Shown here in pieces: positions 31,313 through 42,207 of a stretch of 64,000 nucleotides of DNA. Both the position numbers and the translations under genes were made by a program. This DNA comes from Ustulina deusta. Its lineage: Eukaryota > Ascomycota > Sordariomycetes > Xylariales > Xylariaceae. The notes beneath the pieces are model-generated. The model was not told the origin of the DNA. It made no database searches and worked only from the letters and a program-made list of their open reading frames with translations. The DNA is taken from NCBI GenBank assembly GCA_023159155.1, contig JAJNNX010000024.1:248001-312000 (forward strand), in the 5' to 3' direction. Position 1 is the stretch's first letter; every line of letters begins with the position of its first letter.

Positions 31313-34099
31313 ATGGATATAGGATCTAGAAAGGCGGAGAAAAGAAACAGACCACCTCTCTCATGCGAGCCATGCAGAACTCGAAAGTCGGAGACCTACC
31401 TGCTCTATTTTAGCGACTCTGCTGATATGTTCATGTATAGGTTGAAGTGCAATCGCAATCTCCCATGTGATAGCTGTGTTAGGCGCAGCAAGTCATCTCT
31501 TTGTCACTATGCCGCTAATGCGAGTCGAGGTCATACTGGCCCATCCAAACACCGAAACTTGCAAGACAGGTTGAATACACTGGAGAACCTGCTGGCTTCC
31601 TTCGTATCAGGCGATAATATCGTTCAAGCAAGGACGAATTTCGATAAGGAACTTGTTCAAGATAATAGTGAGACTGTTTCGTCCTCCGTTGAACAGAGAA
31701 ACATGGCAATCGGGCGGAATTCAGATTCTAGCCCTCACAGCAGAGTAGAAGACGCACTCACTCCAGAGACCCCTCATTTACAGGAAGCTGGAGATGGTCA
31801 AGTGAATTATATCGATCCAAGCCACTGGCAGTCCATTCTAGAGGACATCAAGGAAGTTCGGGAGCACCTATCTATACCCAGTCAGCCCCTGCTACAAAGT
31901 GACACAGGCCATGACACTCATCGTGTGCTAGCCGATGCCAGCCATCTCTTTAGCCCCATCCCACACACAACATTTCTTGAGATTCTAAGTTCTTTGCCGC
32001 CTCAACCAATATGCGATAAGTTAGTTTCATGGTACTTCAGCACACAAATCTTCATTTCAGGTGAGTTGGCCACGTCGATTTCCTGACAATAAAAAGCAAG
32101 CCCTAATTAGGACGTCGTCAAGGCATTGTGCATCCAGCCAAGTTTCAAAACGAAGTAGGTCCTGATCAAGAGAAATATTTGTGTCGAGATGATGCGACCA
32201 TTAACAATTCAAGTATGAGGACTTCTGGAAGTCACCATCAACTGCATCGCCACTGTGGGCCGCTCTTCTGTTCTCCATTCTCAGTGTCATATTGGGGATG
32301 CGCCAGACCAGGAACCATACACCCGACAACTCAATCCCCCCGGTCCAAATCCTGCAACAGAGAACAGTGCAATGCTTAGTTCTGGGAAGATACGCCACAG
32401 CGAATGCGTACGCACTAGAGGCATTTGTGCTCCATCTTCTAAGCTGCCTCCTCAGCAAAGATAATCCCCCCACTAACATGTGGTTTGAGATGGGGGTAGG
32501 TATTGGATTCCTTGTTCCCAGACCTTGTATTGTTTGTTTCTGGCTTTCGCTGTACCTAGACTGATACTGCTATAGTGAGTTAAGACCGCCTATTCATATT
32601 CAAATCAGCGCGATATCGTTTGCTATCCCGATCTAGATGACGCTCAAGAACTGACTGAACTTCCTTTATTTGTGATAGAACCATAATCCGATTGGCATTT
32701 CGAATGGGCTATCACCGTGACCCGAGCAATTTGTCCGGAATCTCTCCTTTTGATGGCGAGATGAGGCGAAGAGTTTGGCTCAACATTGTCCAGGTTGAGG
32801 CTCTGATGTCCTATGAAATGGGGTTTCCGAGCATGATCCCCTCCGAGTTCTGCGACACCAAGGTCCCCAGAAACTTGGAGAATACCGAGTGAGCAACCAA
32901 TTCCATTCCAATCGCATTCCTCATATCGTAGGAAGCGAGCTGCGAGGGGGTGTGGTAGCTGTGACTGCTGGAAACTCTAAGACTGGCAATTGTTATTTCG
33001 CAAGGAGGAAATTCCATCTGTATAAGCCTCGCTTGCACCGCTAGTCTATATTTAGATACCAGTTCCGCCACAAAAGGGCTGAAAGCGTGACACTGGCCTA
33101 AAGCCAGTGCGTGTGCAAGTATGCTAACGTTAAGTGTTGTAGTCTTCACATGGATATGGCAACATTACCACCCGCACGACCGCTTTCTGTGCAGACAGCT
33201 GTCCGTTACTCCATTGCCAAGCACTCCGTGATGAGTATTTTCAAGAAGATCGTCGCTCATACCCAGTCCCTCGCGGTGCCAGTTCATGAAAGGTATAAAA
33301 GAACCATGGCACTTCACAATGAAGTGAGTGAAGCATACAATGGACTCCCCGAGCCACTACAGCGTCGAGATATTAACCGCTCCTTTCTCGACTCGTCTGG
33401 GCTGATTGTAGAGAGATGCACGATAGAAATTCTCTATCTAAAGGCGCTCATTGTCCTTCACCGGCGATACATCAGTTACGAGCGGCAGAGTTTAGAATCC
33501 GATCCCTCGCGACGTGCCTGTATCGAGGCCGCGCTTGACCTCCTGCACCGCCAGGCCGATGTCCACCAGGCTTGCGAGCTAGGAGGCCGACTCCACGAGG
33601 ATCGTTGGATGTTCTTGTCTCTCCCGGCGCATGATTTCCTTCTCGCGGCCATGGTCGTCTGTCTCGACCTCTCGGTGTCTATGCGGTCGCGTGGCGCAAT
33701 CGATAAATCGGCGGACTACAAACAACTTCGAGGCCGAGAGTATCGGGCACTCCAGGCATCTCGAGAGATATGGGCTGGGAACAGCTCGAGCTCGCATGAG
33801 GCTCATGTTGCGACACTTGCCCTTGACTTGATGATAAGAAAGGTGGCAGAACACAACAGTGGCTTTTTGCTTATTGATGCTGGCACACACGAAGACACGT
33901 CTCTATCGTCTGAAGACGAATTCCAATACGCAGGAGCTGTGTCGCAGATGATTGACGGTTCTGAGATCGTTGATTGGGTAAGTCCATGGTCTATTACATG
34001 TCGTCAGAATATGGAAATGAACCTTCTAACAATTGACAGGCTTTATTGGATCAGTATTTTCATAGCTTGGACGGCGCAAACGAAGACATGTTCTTTTAG
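31313..34099 (+). CDS. Zn(II)2Cys6 transcription factor with fungal-specific regulatory domain
   Basis: Exons: 31313-31386, 31441-32060, 32138-32154 (17 nt), 32214-32495, 32679-32888, 33143-33977 and 34040-34099. The DNA-binding cluster reads CEPCRTRK, splice, LKCNRNLPCDSCVRRSKSSLC, the six-cysteine pattern with the first intron inside it. A linker-helix region (LQDRLNTLENLLASF) follows. The middle domain has YEDFWKSPSTASPLWAALLF and IIRLAFRMGYHRDPS, with a spliced LPPARPLSVQTAVRYSIAKH, all typical of the fungal_trans region. At the 32495/32679 junction the donor is phase 0 and the acceptor needs phase 2, so one base is off. Removing one G from the G5 run at 32492-32496 would fix it; a weak GTGGTT donor at 32481 is the alternative. 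It probably regulates the divergent SDR. Confidence 0.8.
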
Positions 34100-34372
34100 A
34101 CATGTATTTGTGTCTAAGTTGTATATCTATAAAAGGTAGAAGACTGATTGCACCGACTCGGTTTTTGGGTGGCTAGGCTGTGGGTCGCCAACGTTACTCA
34201 TGAACAGCGCAAGCAGCCCTGGAGAAATATCTCCCGATGGTAGTAGCAACGGCATGGACACTTAGGAGACTCTTCTGTACAACAAGTCGATTTGCTCCCC
34301 GACATATATTATGCAGCCGAACTCCTTGATGTCACTATCCCCCAACCCGTATATTATTAATTAATTTCCGTA
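34100..34372. other. 3' flank of the regulator
   Basis: No coding or RNA feature seen before the hydrolase relic. Confidence 0.35.
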
Positions 34373-34648
34373 GTTGATAGTGGTTTTTGTCCCACAAACA
34401 TCTTGAAAGCTCTTATCATTCATGCAGGAGGTCATGTAGTGCCCTCCGGGGGGATGTTTGGAAATAACAGACCCCAGCTTCTGCTAGATAATGGCTTCCT
34501 AACGGCTAGCTCGAATTATTGGCTCTGCCCCGAGACAACAATCACCAAGAGGTTGAAACTCGCGCTAGCCTGGATTCGCTAGACGCTTCGAGGACGGAAG
34601 ATTATAAGGCTAGACATCAAAGTTGATGGGGAGAGGGTGGTAGAGTAA
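34373..34648 (+). pseudogene. Relic of an alpha/beta-hydrolase (carboxylesterase-type, HGGG family)
   Basis: One continuous frame of 92 codons, broken by a single TAG at 34580-34582. It reads VDSGFCPTNILKALIIHAGG, then HVVPSGG, RPQLLLDNGFLTASSNYWLC and PETT, and after the stop RLDIKVDGERVVE. This corresponds to the N-terminal third of alpha/beta-hydrolase-3 esterases: LIIHAGGH in place of the usual HGGGH, then xYRLCPE seen here as YWLCPE, up to the IKVDGxRV strand. The nucleophile elbow and everything after are missing. No ATG precedes it. Such hydrolases occur alone or as release domains of polyketide synthases, so it may be debris of a metabolite gene. Confidence 0.5.
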
Positions 34649-34970
34649 ACCGCCGAATGCGATTCTCGTTGTTTGACGGCCGTTTTTGAAACGAGACAAG
34701 AAAATTGTAGGCTATGAAATTTTGTTTCAAAAAAGACTGTTTACAGTACAATGCCTTTGGCATACATTGATTTCTAGTGTTTCTACCTACAACATTGAAG
34801 CTGTTATTTAGTTTTCGGTGTATTTATGGCCAGTTATTCCACCCTCATCTTGTTATCTGCCTCACTTCACCTCAAGTTACACTCTCAGCCGTTACTACCT
34901 TCAACTTCAAGAATCCTGCTTATTACGCAAAGTCTAGAAATCAAAAACACCTTTACCCTACCCTTCAAAC

Positions 34971-35309
34971 ATGCCCTTCACTTATGGCGTGAGTCTGCAC
35001 GTTATAGTCTACATTGCTTCCGAGAATGTTGGTTATTTTTTTGCTACCTTTAAACCCGTGTTTGACAAAGTAGTAGCTGAACCAGAATGCCTATTTTTTG
35101 AGGTATACCAGAGCCCACAAGAGCCAGGGAAGATCAGCTGGGTTGAGGACTGGTCAAAGTCGCCAGAGTGGTTCCTCCAGAACCAAATCACAAAAGACTA
35201 TTATAAAGAGTACCTTGCTATTACAGAGCCTATGTTTGTTAAGCCACGGGAAGGTCAGTTCTTTCAGCGGCTTAGTCCAGAATACTGCTACAATGGCAAC
35301 CTGCATTAA
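34971..35309 (+). CDS. ABM-type (antibiotic biosynthesis monooxygenase-like) small protein
   Basis: A single-exon gene of 112 residues, the usual size of this dimeric alpha/beta-barrel family. Visible hallmarks are LHVIVYIASENVGYFFATFK (strand 1 and helix 1), VAEPECLFFEVYQSPQEPGK and SWVEDWSKSPEWF (strands 2 and 3), TKDYYKEYLAITEPMF and a final PREGQFFQRL. Family members oxidise aromatic or polyketide intermediates without cofactors or act in stress and quinone metabolism. The gene appears intact and lies beside an esterase relic, an SDR and a regulator, consistent with a former metabolite locus. An ATG at 34971 starts directly before strand 1. Confidence 0.7.
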   Translation: MPFTYGVSLHVIVYIASENVGYFFATFKPVFDKVVAEPECLFFEVYQSPQEPGKISWVEDWSKSPEWFLQNQITKDYYKEYLAITEPMFVKPREGQFFQRLSPEYCYNGNLH

Positions 35310-37035
35310 GTCCAGACTGTGGATCGAGAAGTTTAGATCAACCAAGCCGTCTGTCCCAAGAATGCGCTAACCTTTGTATAGCCCCATTCTCTATTTATAC
35401 ACATACTTTAGCTAGTTCTAGACACTACATTTTATATTTCGTTTTCTTCCTAAAAATCTGTTTCTATGTTATTGTAAAGCCCTTAGCGAAGCCGCCATAC
35501 TCTTGCCGAGCGGTTTCTAAGGGGGAAAGCAACAGAGGAAGAAACGAGATCTGGAGCAAGAGTTAGAAAGCGTAAAAGGATAAAGGAGATAGAAACAATA
35601 AATCATCAAATCAGAGCATTCGTTCCTGGTAGCTACATTTTATGCATGCAAACGGCATATAATAATATAAATAGCCAGGAACTATTTCATAAGGAAGATC
35701 AACATAATGTAAACACGACTATCCTGCTCACATCCAGCTGTACAGTAATGCCTCCACCTACAGAACTACGCTTTATTGACAAATCAAGCCTCTAGGAAAG
35801 TAAAATTAAAAGCACGTTTCCCAGATCGCTGATCTAGAAAAGGCGGCAGCAATTGAGTAGACCGAGAAAGAAGTCGAATTTAGACCTGAGAGCCCGAGTC
35901 CTACCCAAGACGTCAGGACACAAGCTTTGGTGTCACCTAGGTGGGTGATCGTCAGGGGGCTGGTGGAACCGGCGAAATGACGTACATCTCGGCATCCTGT
36001 CAGACGATTTGCGCGAAGGATGGACTCCAAGTAGCTCTGTCGCGAGCAAGTTCGACAAGCATCGCGTCAGGAATTCTAGTTGTTCCGAATAACATATTCC
36101 TGAGTGACATTGTCTCTCGTAATGTTGCCCGTCCCGGATGGGGCATGGAAGGGAGCTTGTCACCTTGCCAGTGTGGCCACATATTGGCGAACAGAAATGA
36201 GAATTTTGAGAAACGCAATGGAATACTCGTCGCAGATAGGTGAAAAAGAGAGAAGATGGAATGAATCAGCTGACCACCAAAGTGATAGAAAAATGGATTA
36301 ATAGGCTTACACAGGTGTGAGTGTAGATATCCCTTGCTTTGTTTTCAGTCAAGATGCGGACGCTTACTTACAGCCCACCTGATCAACAACATCCCTCTGT
36401 ATCACCTGAGAAGTGCTTGAGGAGGTTATGAGACACGGTAATACATTCCCAATTTTGATACGGTCTCCGGACTCCAGTTTCAACACAACAACCATCATTC
36501 TACACGTATAGGCTTGTAATACAAGATCTCAAAACGTAGAGTAGCAAGATCTTGTGAGGACAATGAAAATTCGGGCCGAATTGAAATGAATCTAGGTTCC
36601 ACGTCATTCAAACGCTATAGGACTTACGCCATATACGCATTCGAAGCTGAGGCGATTGATTGTGTGTTACAGAGGTGCAGGCATAAACGTGTCTTGGTAC
36701 GATGCGCTGCCTTCCGTTGGCCTTAAGCCAGCCCACCTTGCATCCACCTGTAGCGCGTGGAAGCAAGGGCAAAAAAATATGACGAGAACAGAAAATTTTC
36801 GATTCTTGATTGGTAACGCTTATAACCTCGACATAGGAAGCTAACGCAACAAAGCTATTATGATACTAGTTCATAGGAGTTTTGAAATGCGAAGGACTAT
36901 ATAAGTAAAAGAATTTTTCAACCAAGTAAGTCAAGGCTATGCTTCACTTGTCCTCAATCATCGGTATACTTACCCAGTGAATTTCGACTATTCGCTGCTT
37001 TTTGCTTTACTACTCGTGTCCCATCTGGTTTCATC
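35310..37035. other. Intergenic 1.7 kb with possible gene debris
   Basis: Frames at 35806-36243 on both strands are open for 60-100 codons. The minus-strand one (36218-36000, MPHPGRATLRETMSLRN...) has a protein-like composition but no family I recognise and stops after 72 residues. I treat it as a fragment at best. The rest is A+T-rich without structure. Confidence 0.3.
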
Positions 37036-38228
37036 ATGGATAATGCATACAATTCCTACCTACTGGATGTGGCCCATCCCGATGGGTCATCTCACGTGCC
37101 TGTAAACGGGCTTCATCACTTTTCTATAATATGTTCCGTAAGGGAAGGTGAATATTACGCTCTAGCACCGAATACGGAAGTTTTCGCGTCTGTAAGTCTA
37201 CGCAACACACCTTCTCGCAAATCAATGACTAGTATTCACCTAATTTATAGCTCGCTGTTGCTATCAACATGGGTCTTGAAATGCTGGAGGCAGAATCTGG
37301 CAGACAGGCTCTGAGTGAACTCGGTTATGCTTTCGTGACCAGCCAGGCCGCGCATCCAGAGGGCGTCGCTTTCACTGGCAGTTTAAGCAGAATGAACGAA
37401 TACGTCGATCATTTTCTAGAAAGGGTGAGGAATCGCTATCCTCTCGTGGCTGTTCATCAGGAAAACAATAAGGTGATCGCCAGTACAAGTCCTGGATGTG
37501 GAAGCACCAGTCTGGATGACTTCAATCCAGAGGATGCAGGGATGATTACCTACAATATCGAAGTATGTATACTTTCCCTCTTGTTCCTACAGAAATTTAC
37601 AAATGATTTCTGGTTATGAACCTTCACCGTTTATATGAGCGGAATATAATGGGTTATCGTAATCACCCTAAGTCTGGCTAACACTCCTACTATTAGCGTG
37701 TCAATGCTATGGTTGTAGTTCATGATTCCAGTATGAGAGCTACAAGACCTCAAGACAAGAGGGCGTACGAAGATAGGTGGCGGGGTTTCATCTTTACCTT
37801 CGCCTGCGCTACACTACATGAGTTAGCTGGGCTCTTCACCTCGTATCTGTCCCTGGGACATATCTATCACCCACGATTTGAAAGCGAGGAAAGCAGAGTC
37901 GGGGGCCGTTGGCTAGAATGTAGGCTCTACGGCGGCTCGCTGGAGATCTATAAAAGCAGAATCCATGGGCCAAATAATGTGGGTTCCTTCTGGGTGCCCA
38001 TCAAACGTTCTACTAACAGAGCTGTCGAAGCCCGGCATGTTGTTTCTCATAGATGAAGGTTACAACGTACATCGCATCGATCCTATAGCCATAATTCAGT
38101 TTGTCGCGAACCCCCAACTCCAACGTAAGTCAATAGAAGGAGTGTCGCGGAATTTCTAGAAGATTGCTAACAGTCTAACTAGAATATCAGTTCCCGCTTC
38201 CGTCGATCGGAGAGATCCTAACCTCTGA
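37036..38228 (+). CDS. Fungal protein of unknown function, five exons
   Basis: Exons 37036-37191, 37251-37562, 37697-37978, 38031-38124 and 38191-38228 all join in phase to 293 residues, with 52-134-bp introns, which argues for a real gene. Exon 2 has an alpha/beta look (MGLEMLEAESGRQALSELGY, YPLVAVHQENNKVIAS). Exon 3 carries a helix with HELAG (ATLHELAGLFTSYLSLGHIY), followed by RVGGRWLECRLYGGSLEIYK. I recall a fungal family with a similar HE-containing helix and an ESGRxxExRLFGG segment, reminiscent of metallopeptidase-like folds. The second His of HExxH is Gly here, so a peptidase activity is not supported. No signal peptide. Confidence 0.55.
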
Positions 38229-39660
38229 GGAATTGAGAGTTTTAGGTGTAGAAAGCAATGGCTCTACCTCAAGTCGCGGCATACCTCTCCCACACAATGC
38301 CCACGTCATCCGAAATTTGGCTTCCTGGCCTAGTCTGCAACGTTATTCAATCGGTATTCACGATCTTCGTCAACGACGCTCTGTTGCCAGTACCAACCTC
38401 AGGATTGCCACAGGTACATAAACCTGCGCCACACTTTCACTGAACAGAACTATAGCAATGTACCCCCAGGCTGCCCGCAAACGCTCAACGTTGTCATGTT
38501 GGACACTTGATGACCTGCAGCCTCGTACATGGTTAGGACTGTAACATTAGCGAATACTGTGCGACTGAGGTTCGTCGATTTGTAGTGGTTTACACCCATA
38601 CAATGCTACACGCAGGCTGTAAAATCCCGAATCTTTATTACTTCAACAACGTATAGCATAAGGAAGCCAACCCTCCCCCATTACAAGAAGGTTCCGGTAG
38701 TTACACATAGAGATGCAATAAAACAAGTGTAGACTAAGTTTTACTTCTAGGCGTGATCTTTTGTGGGTTGTCTAAGAATTGGTGTTGAAGCTTTTCAGCC
38801 TTTATGGGATGCTTATCAGAAGCTCTTTGTTGTTAAAAAAAAGGAGGAACAAGAAGAGACTATAACACCATCACACGCTGGTTTTGATACCCATCTAGAT
38901 ACAGGCACATAAAATCTGCCCAGCTACCCCAATCAGCCGGACGGAACGGATCCCAGGTTTCGCGGGTTGCTAATTTTGCGGGGGTTTAAGGTTGCTATAC
39001 GATGGAACAATTTTTATTGGATACCGGCCCGCTGGTAACCAATCCAATTCTCAAAACTCATGCCAATAATATGTTACCTAACCCAACTAATACCGAGTAG
39101 AATGCTGTACACAGTCGCCATGGTGAAAGCCTCATCCCATCTACGGCTCACACTACGATGGAATCCACAAACAGGCTCAACCAGTCTACACAATAACCAC
39201 GCTATCTAAGCGGTAGAGAAAGATATTGACGCGTGCACAAGCTATGTTGCTAGCTTATTTGCACCAAGCTGCACCAACAGACCGCAAAACGTTCCCGTTG
39301 GGTTCAGTTCGAAACTTGGAATGACTCCCAAATGCATTTCGCTGAGGCGGTCGCCAAGAAAGTGCTTGCTGGATGTGGGACTGCCTATCTAGGAACAGTG
39401 TCTGGTGCCGTCGATGGCGCACCGATGTGGCGAAGATCATGTGGCGATGATCTGACGAATCCGGCTTAGTCAGTAATCCTGGAATTCCGGGCGTAAAACG
39501 CGGGATTCCGGGTATAAGTGACTCAGCGTGGGGTAGACAAAACAAGAATCAATATCGAGAGCCGGAACACGTGAACTCGCGACTTGACGCGTGAGTTTTC
39601 CTAATTTGGGGTTTGAAATCGGTTCGCAGCAAAGTGCTCCGACGCGAATTGCACAACGGG
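38229..39660. other. Intergenic 1.4 kb
   Basis: No supported gene. Short GGAATTCCGG/ATTCCGGG repeats lie near 39480-39515. Frames at 38233-38443 read over the last exon of the preceding gene in other frames and are shadows. Confidence 0.35.
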
Positions 39661-41831
39661 ATGAACGAACCCGTAGAGCCGGACCATCGGTGTGGTCTGT
39701 GTAAAAAGACGTTCAAGCAGAGTACGTTTGTCGCTTCTAGCTCTGTGCCTGTATTTTAATACAAATGGCGAGCAGAATCATCCCTCGTGCGGCATACAAA
39801 AAGATGCACCCTCGAGCCAAGACCTAGTGTACGGCAGAAGGCTTGTCGGTGAGTGGCCACGGTCCGTTGTGGGAAATGTTACTGTAGGGAATTTCGGGAG
39901 CTAATTGGCGATTTGGGACGAGCTAGTAACTGCATTGTATCCAAGGCTCGATGCGATTTACAACGTCCGACATGCTCGCGCTGTGATTCCCGCAATGTCT
40001 CGTGCGCGTACGTGCGCTCGGCTAGGACCATAGCATCTGGAGACTTTGCTTCCACTACCGACCCCGACTCCGTGACTAGCGCAAACCTCAGCTTGGCCTC
40101 TAGGTGTAGTCTAGTCAGCCCAGAGCTCGACCTCGATACAGAAGTAATAAACACAGCTGGCTCGGATACAAGCGTACGCGCCTACCTGGACTGCGGGGCC
40201 GGTTCCATGAGTCTCTCCGGGTCCGGGCCGCCCCATAACTGTTTAGTGCCGGAGCTCTTCCCATTTGGCTCGGTCGACACTCCGGACGCTACGTCGAGCT
40301 CCGAATCGGGCTTTCATTCGGCCTATTCGATTTGCGGTACTACTAGCACACATGCCACCCAGAGTCATCACAGTGCTGGTTCCTGCGGCGGGAGCCTCGA
40401 AGCTCAGCTCGATCTAGACAATAGTGGTTCTGGAGTTGACATTAACCTCTCCGTCGCCCCGCGAGAGAACCTGAGGTATTTGCAGTTGGTACCAGATGAA
40501 GTAGATTCATTCTCCCCTGAACTAACGGCCACCACGACGATGGCGCCGGACGCCGACGAGATCGAGCCATGGATTCTAGCCCTAGCTGCAAGAGAGATCA
40601 TGCCAGATCCACCCAGGCTCGTAGAGCATAGTGGTATGCAGTTCCCTATATTCTCCGTTCTTTTCATATAGGAGATATCCAAATTCCCTACCTCTCCGGG
40701 TGTTTCACAAAGGACAATACGGAGGGATGAGAATAGCGAACCAATCCTGACTGGGCTGACTCTTGCAATTTCTTGTCGTAGCGCAAACAATCTTTCGTGC
40801 CTTTCGAGCCTGGCCGCGTATGCTCGCCAAGGGTATCCAGCTCCCGCCGATAATCCACCCTTTGCAGTTTTGTGTTGGTGAAGAACTCGGCGGGAAGATG
40901 AAGATGCCTAAGCTCATCGGGAGGTGCATCACGCTTTGCAAGATGTGGGTAGGCCAGGCTGAAGACTCTGGCCAGGTCGTTGAATGCGCTGTCAGAGGGG
41001 AAGCTGAGAGTATCTTAACTAAGGTGTGTGTGATCTCACTAGATTTGCTTCTCTTGGACTGGTAGATCAACCTCAATATCCCGGGGTTACTCTTATTTAT
41101 GCCCCCTCTCCTTGTGCCTTTCAATATCTCCAATATAGGCAGAGGAGAAAACAAGAAGCTTACTCATTTCGTCCATCCAGTATCACACATACGACGCCCC
41201 GACGCTGTTGGCCGCCATACAAAGTCTGATGATCCTCCTGGTCATCCTCATATTCCCTTCAAACTGCCAGAGCACATTATCGGTCGTGCCGGGGCATATA
41301 TTATCAGCGGTCCAGGAGCTGGGAAACCACGTACTCTCGACAGGGATGTTGCTTCACGAGGAAGCCTCGCATGTGCGCCCATCTTGGCGCGTATGGGCTC
41401 ACATTGAAGCCAAGCGGCGCACACTCATCTCCATTTATTTCCTGCACTGGGCCAACAGCGCATACCACGGTACGCGGCACTTCAACTGCCTCCAGCTAGG
41501 GCGCATGCTTGCTGTGGGCCCCAAGTGGCTCTGGCAGGCTACTGACGAGGAGACGTGGATGAATCTGTACCCACGGTGGCTGGCCCAGTGGGGTGGTAAA
41601 GAGTTGATCCAAGCTGAGTTCTTTCTCGTTGAAAGGGGCCCGGTCATGGATTCTAGGGTTGAGAGATGGCTTGAGGATGCTGACGAATTAGGACTTCTGA
41701 TGATGACAATTAGTGAGAAATTATTTTCTTGTCCCTTTGCCCTGGGTGGGTTGTTGACTGTTGGTATAGTGAATGCTTGCCAGCGAGATTTATCCAGTAT
41801 CCCAAATGCGGAGGGGAACATAGTTGGATAA
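39661..41831 (+). CDS. Transcription factor with C2H2-type finger plus Zn(II)2Cys6 cluster
   Basis: Exons 39661-39721, 39776-39848, 39927-40633, 40782-41023 and 41139-41831 are in phase, 591 residues. An N-terminal zinc finger (CGLCKKTFKQ across intron 1 to KSSLVRHTKRC, C2HC form) is followed after 12 residues by a Zn2Cys6 cluster (ACR across intron 2 to NCIVSKARCDLQRPTCSRCD, then SRNVSC). The tandem C2H2-Zn2Cys6 layout is a known fungal regulator class. A Ser-rich linker (residues about 75-240) leads to a helical C-terminal region (TIFRAFRAWPRMLAKGIQLP, SLLISSIQYHTYDAPTLLAA, KRRTLISIYFLHW) like the activation/regulatory half of these factors. The DNA-binding domain only assembles after removing three introns, so an unspliced reading misses it. 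Confidence 0.8.
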
Positions 41832-42207
41832 GGCCGATGTCAAAAAGAAAAATCGAACACTCAATGCCGAGGGCTCTACTGACTTGTAGAAGGGTAGCGG
41901 ACTTCACGGTTCTGCCTTCTCCGACCGTCCTTTTGTTAGGGTCCGGCGATGCCTTTAGATGCTAACTCACTGAACTCCGGTTTGGCCGTTCCGTGCTTAG
42001 TACCTCCGTGGTAAATATCATCAATACTTGGAACGGGTAGCTCTTTCTCAGGCAATTTTGACGGCGGTACTAGCGTCCAAAAGCCTGAGATGTGTTGTTG
42101 GCTTGGTTGACGACTATCCGAAAACGTCGATGTACAAGCATCAATCACTAGAAGCAGACACAAACCAATTCAGATATTTGCGTATTCGGATATATCTACT
42201 TCCTATC

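Noticed and set aside
32811..33149. 112-residue minus-strand frame overlapping the Zn2Cys6 regulator
   Set aside because: It spans an intron and parts of two exons of the regulator in antisense and has no family features.
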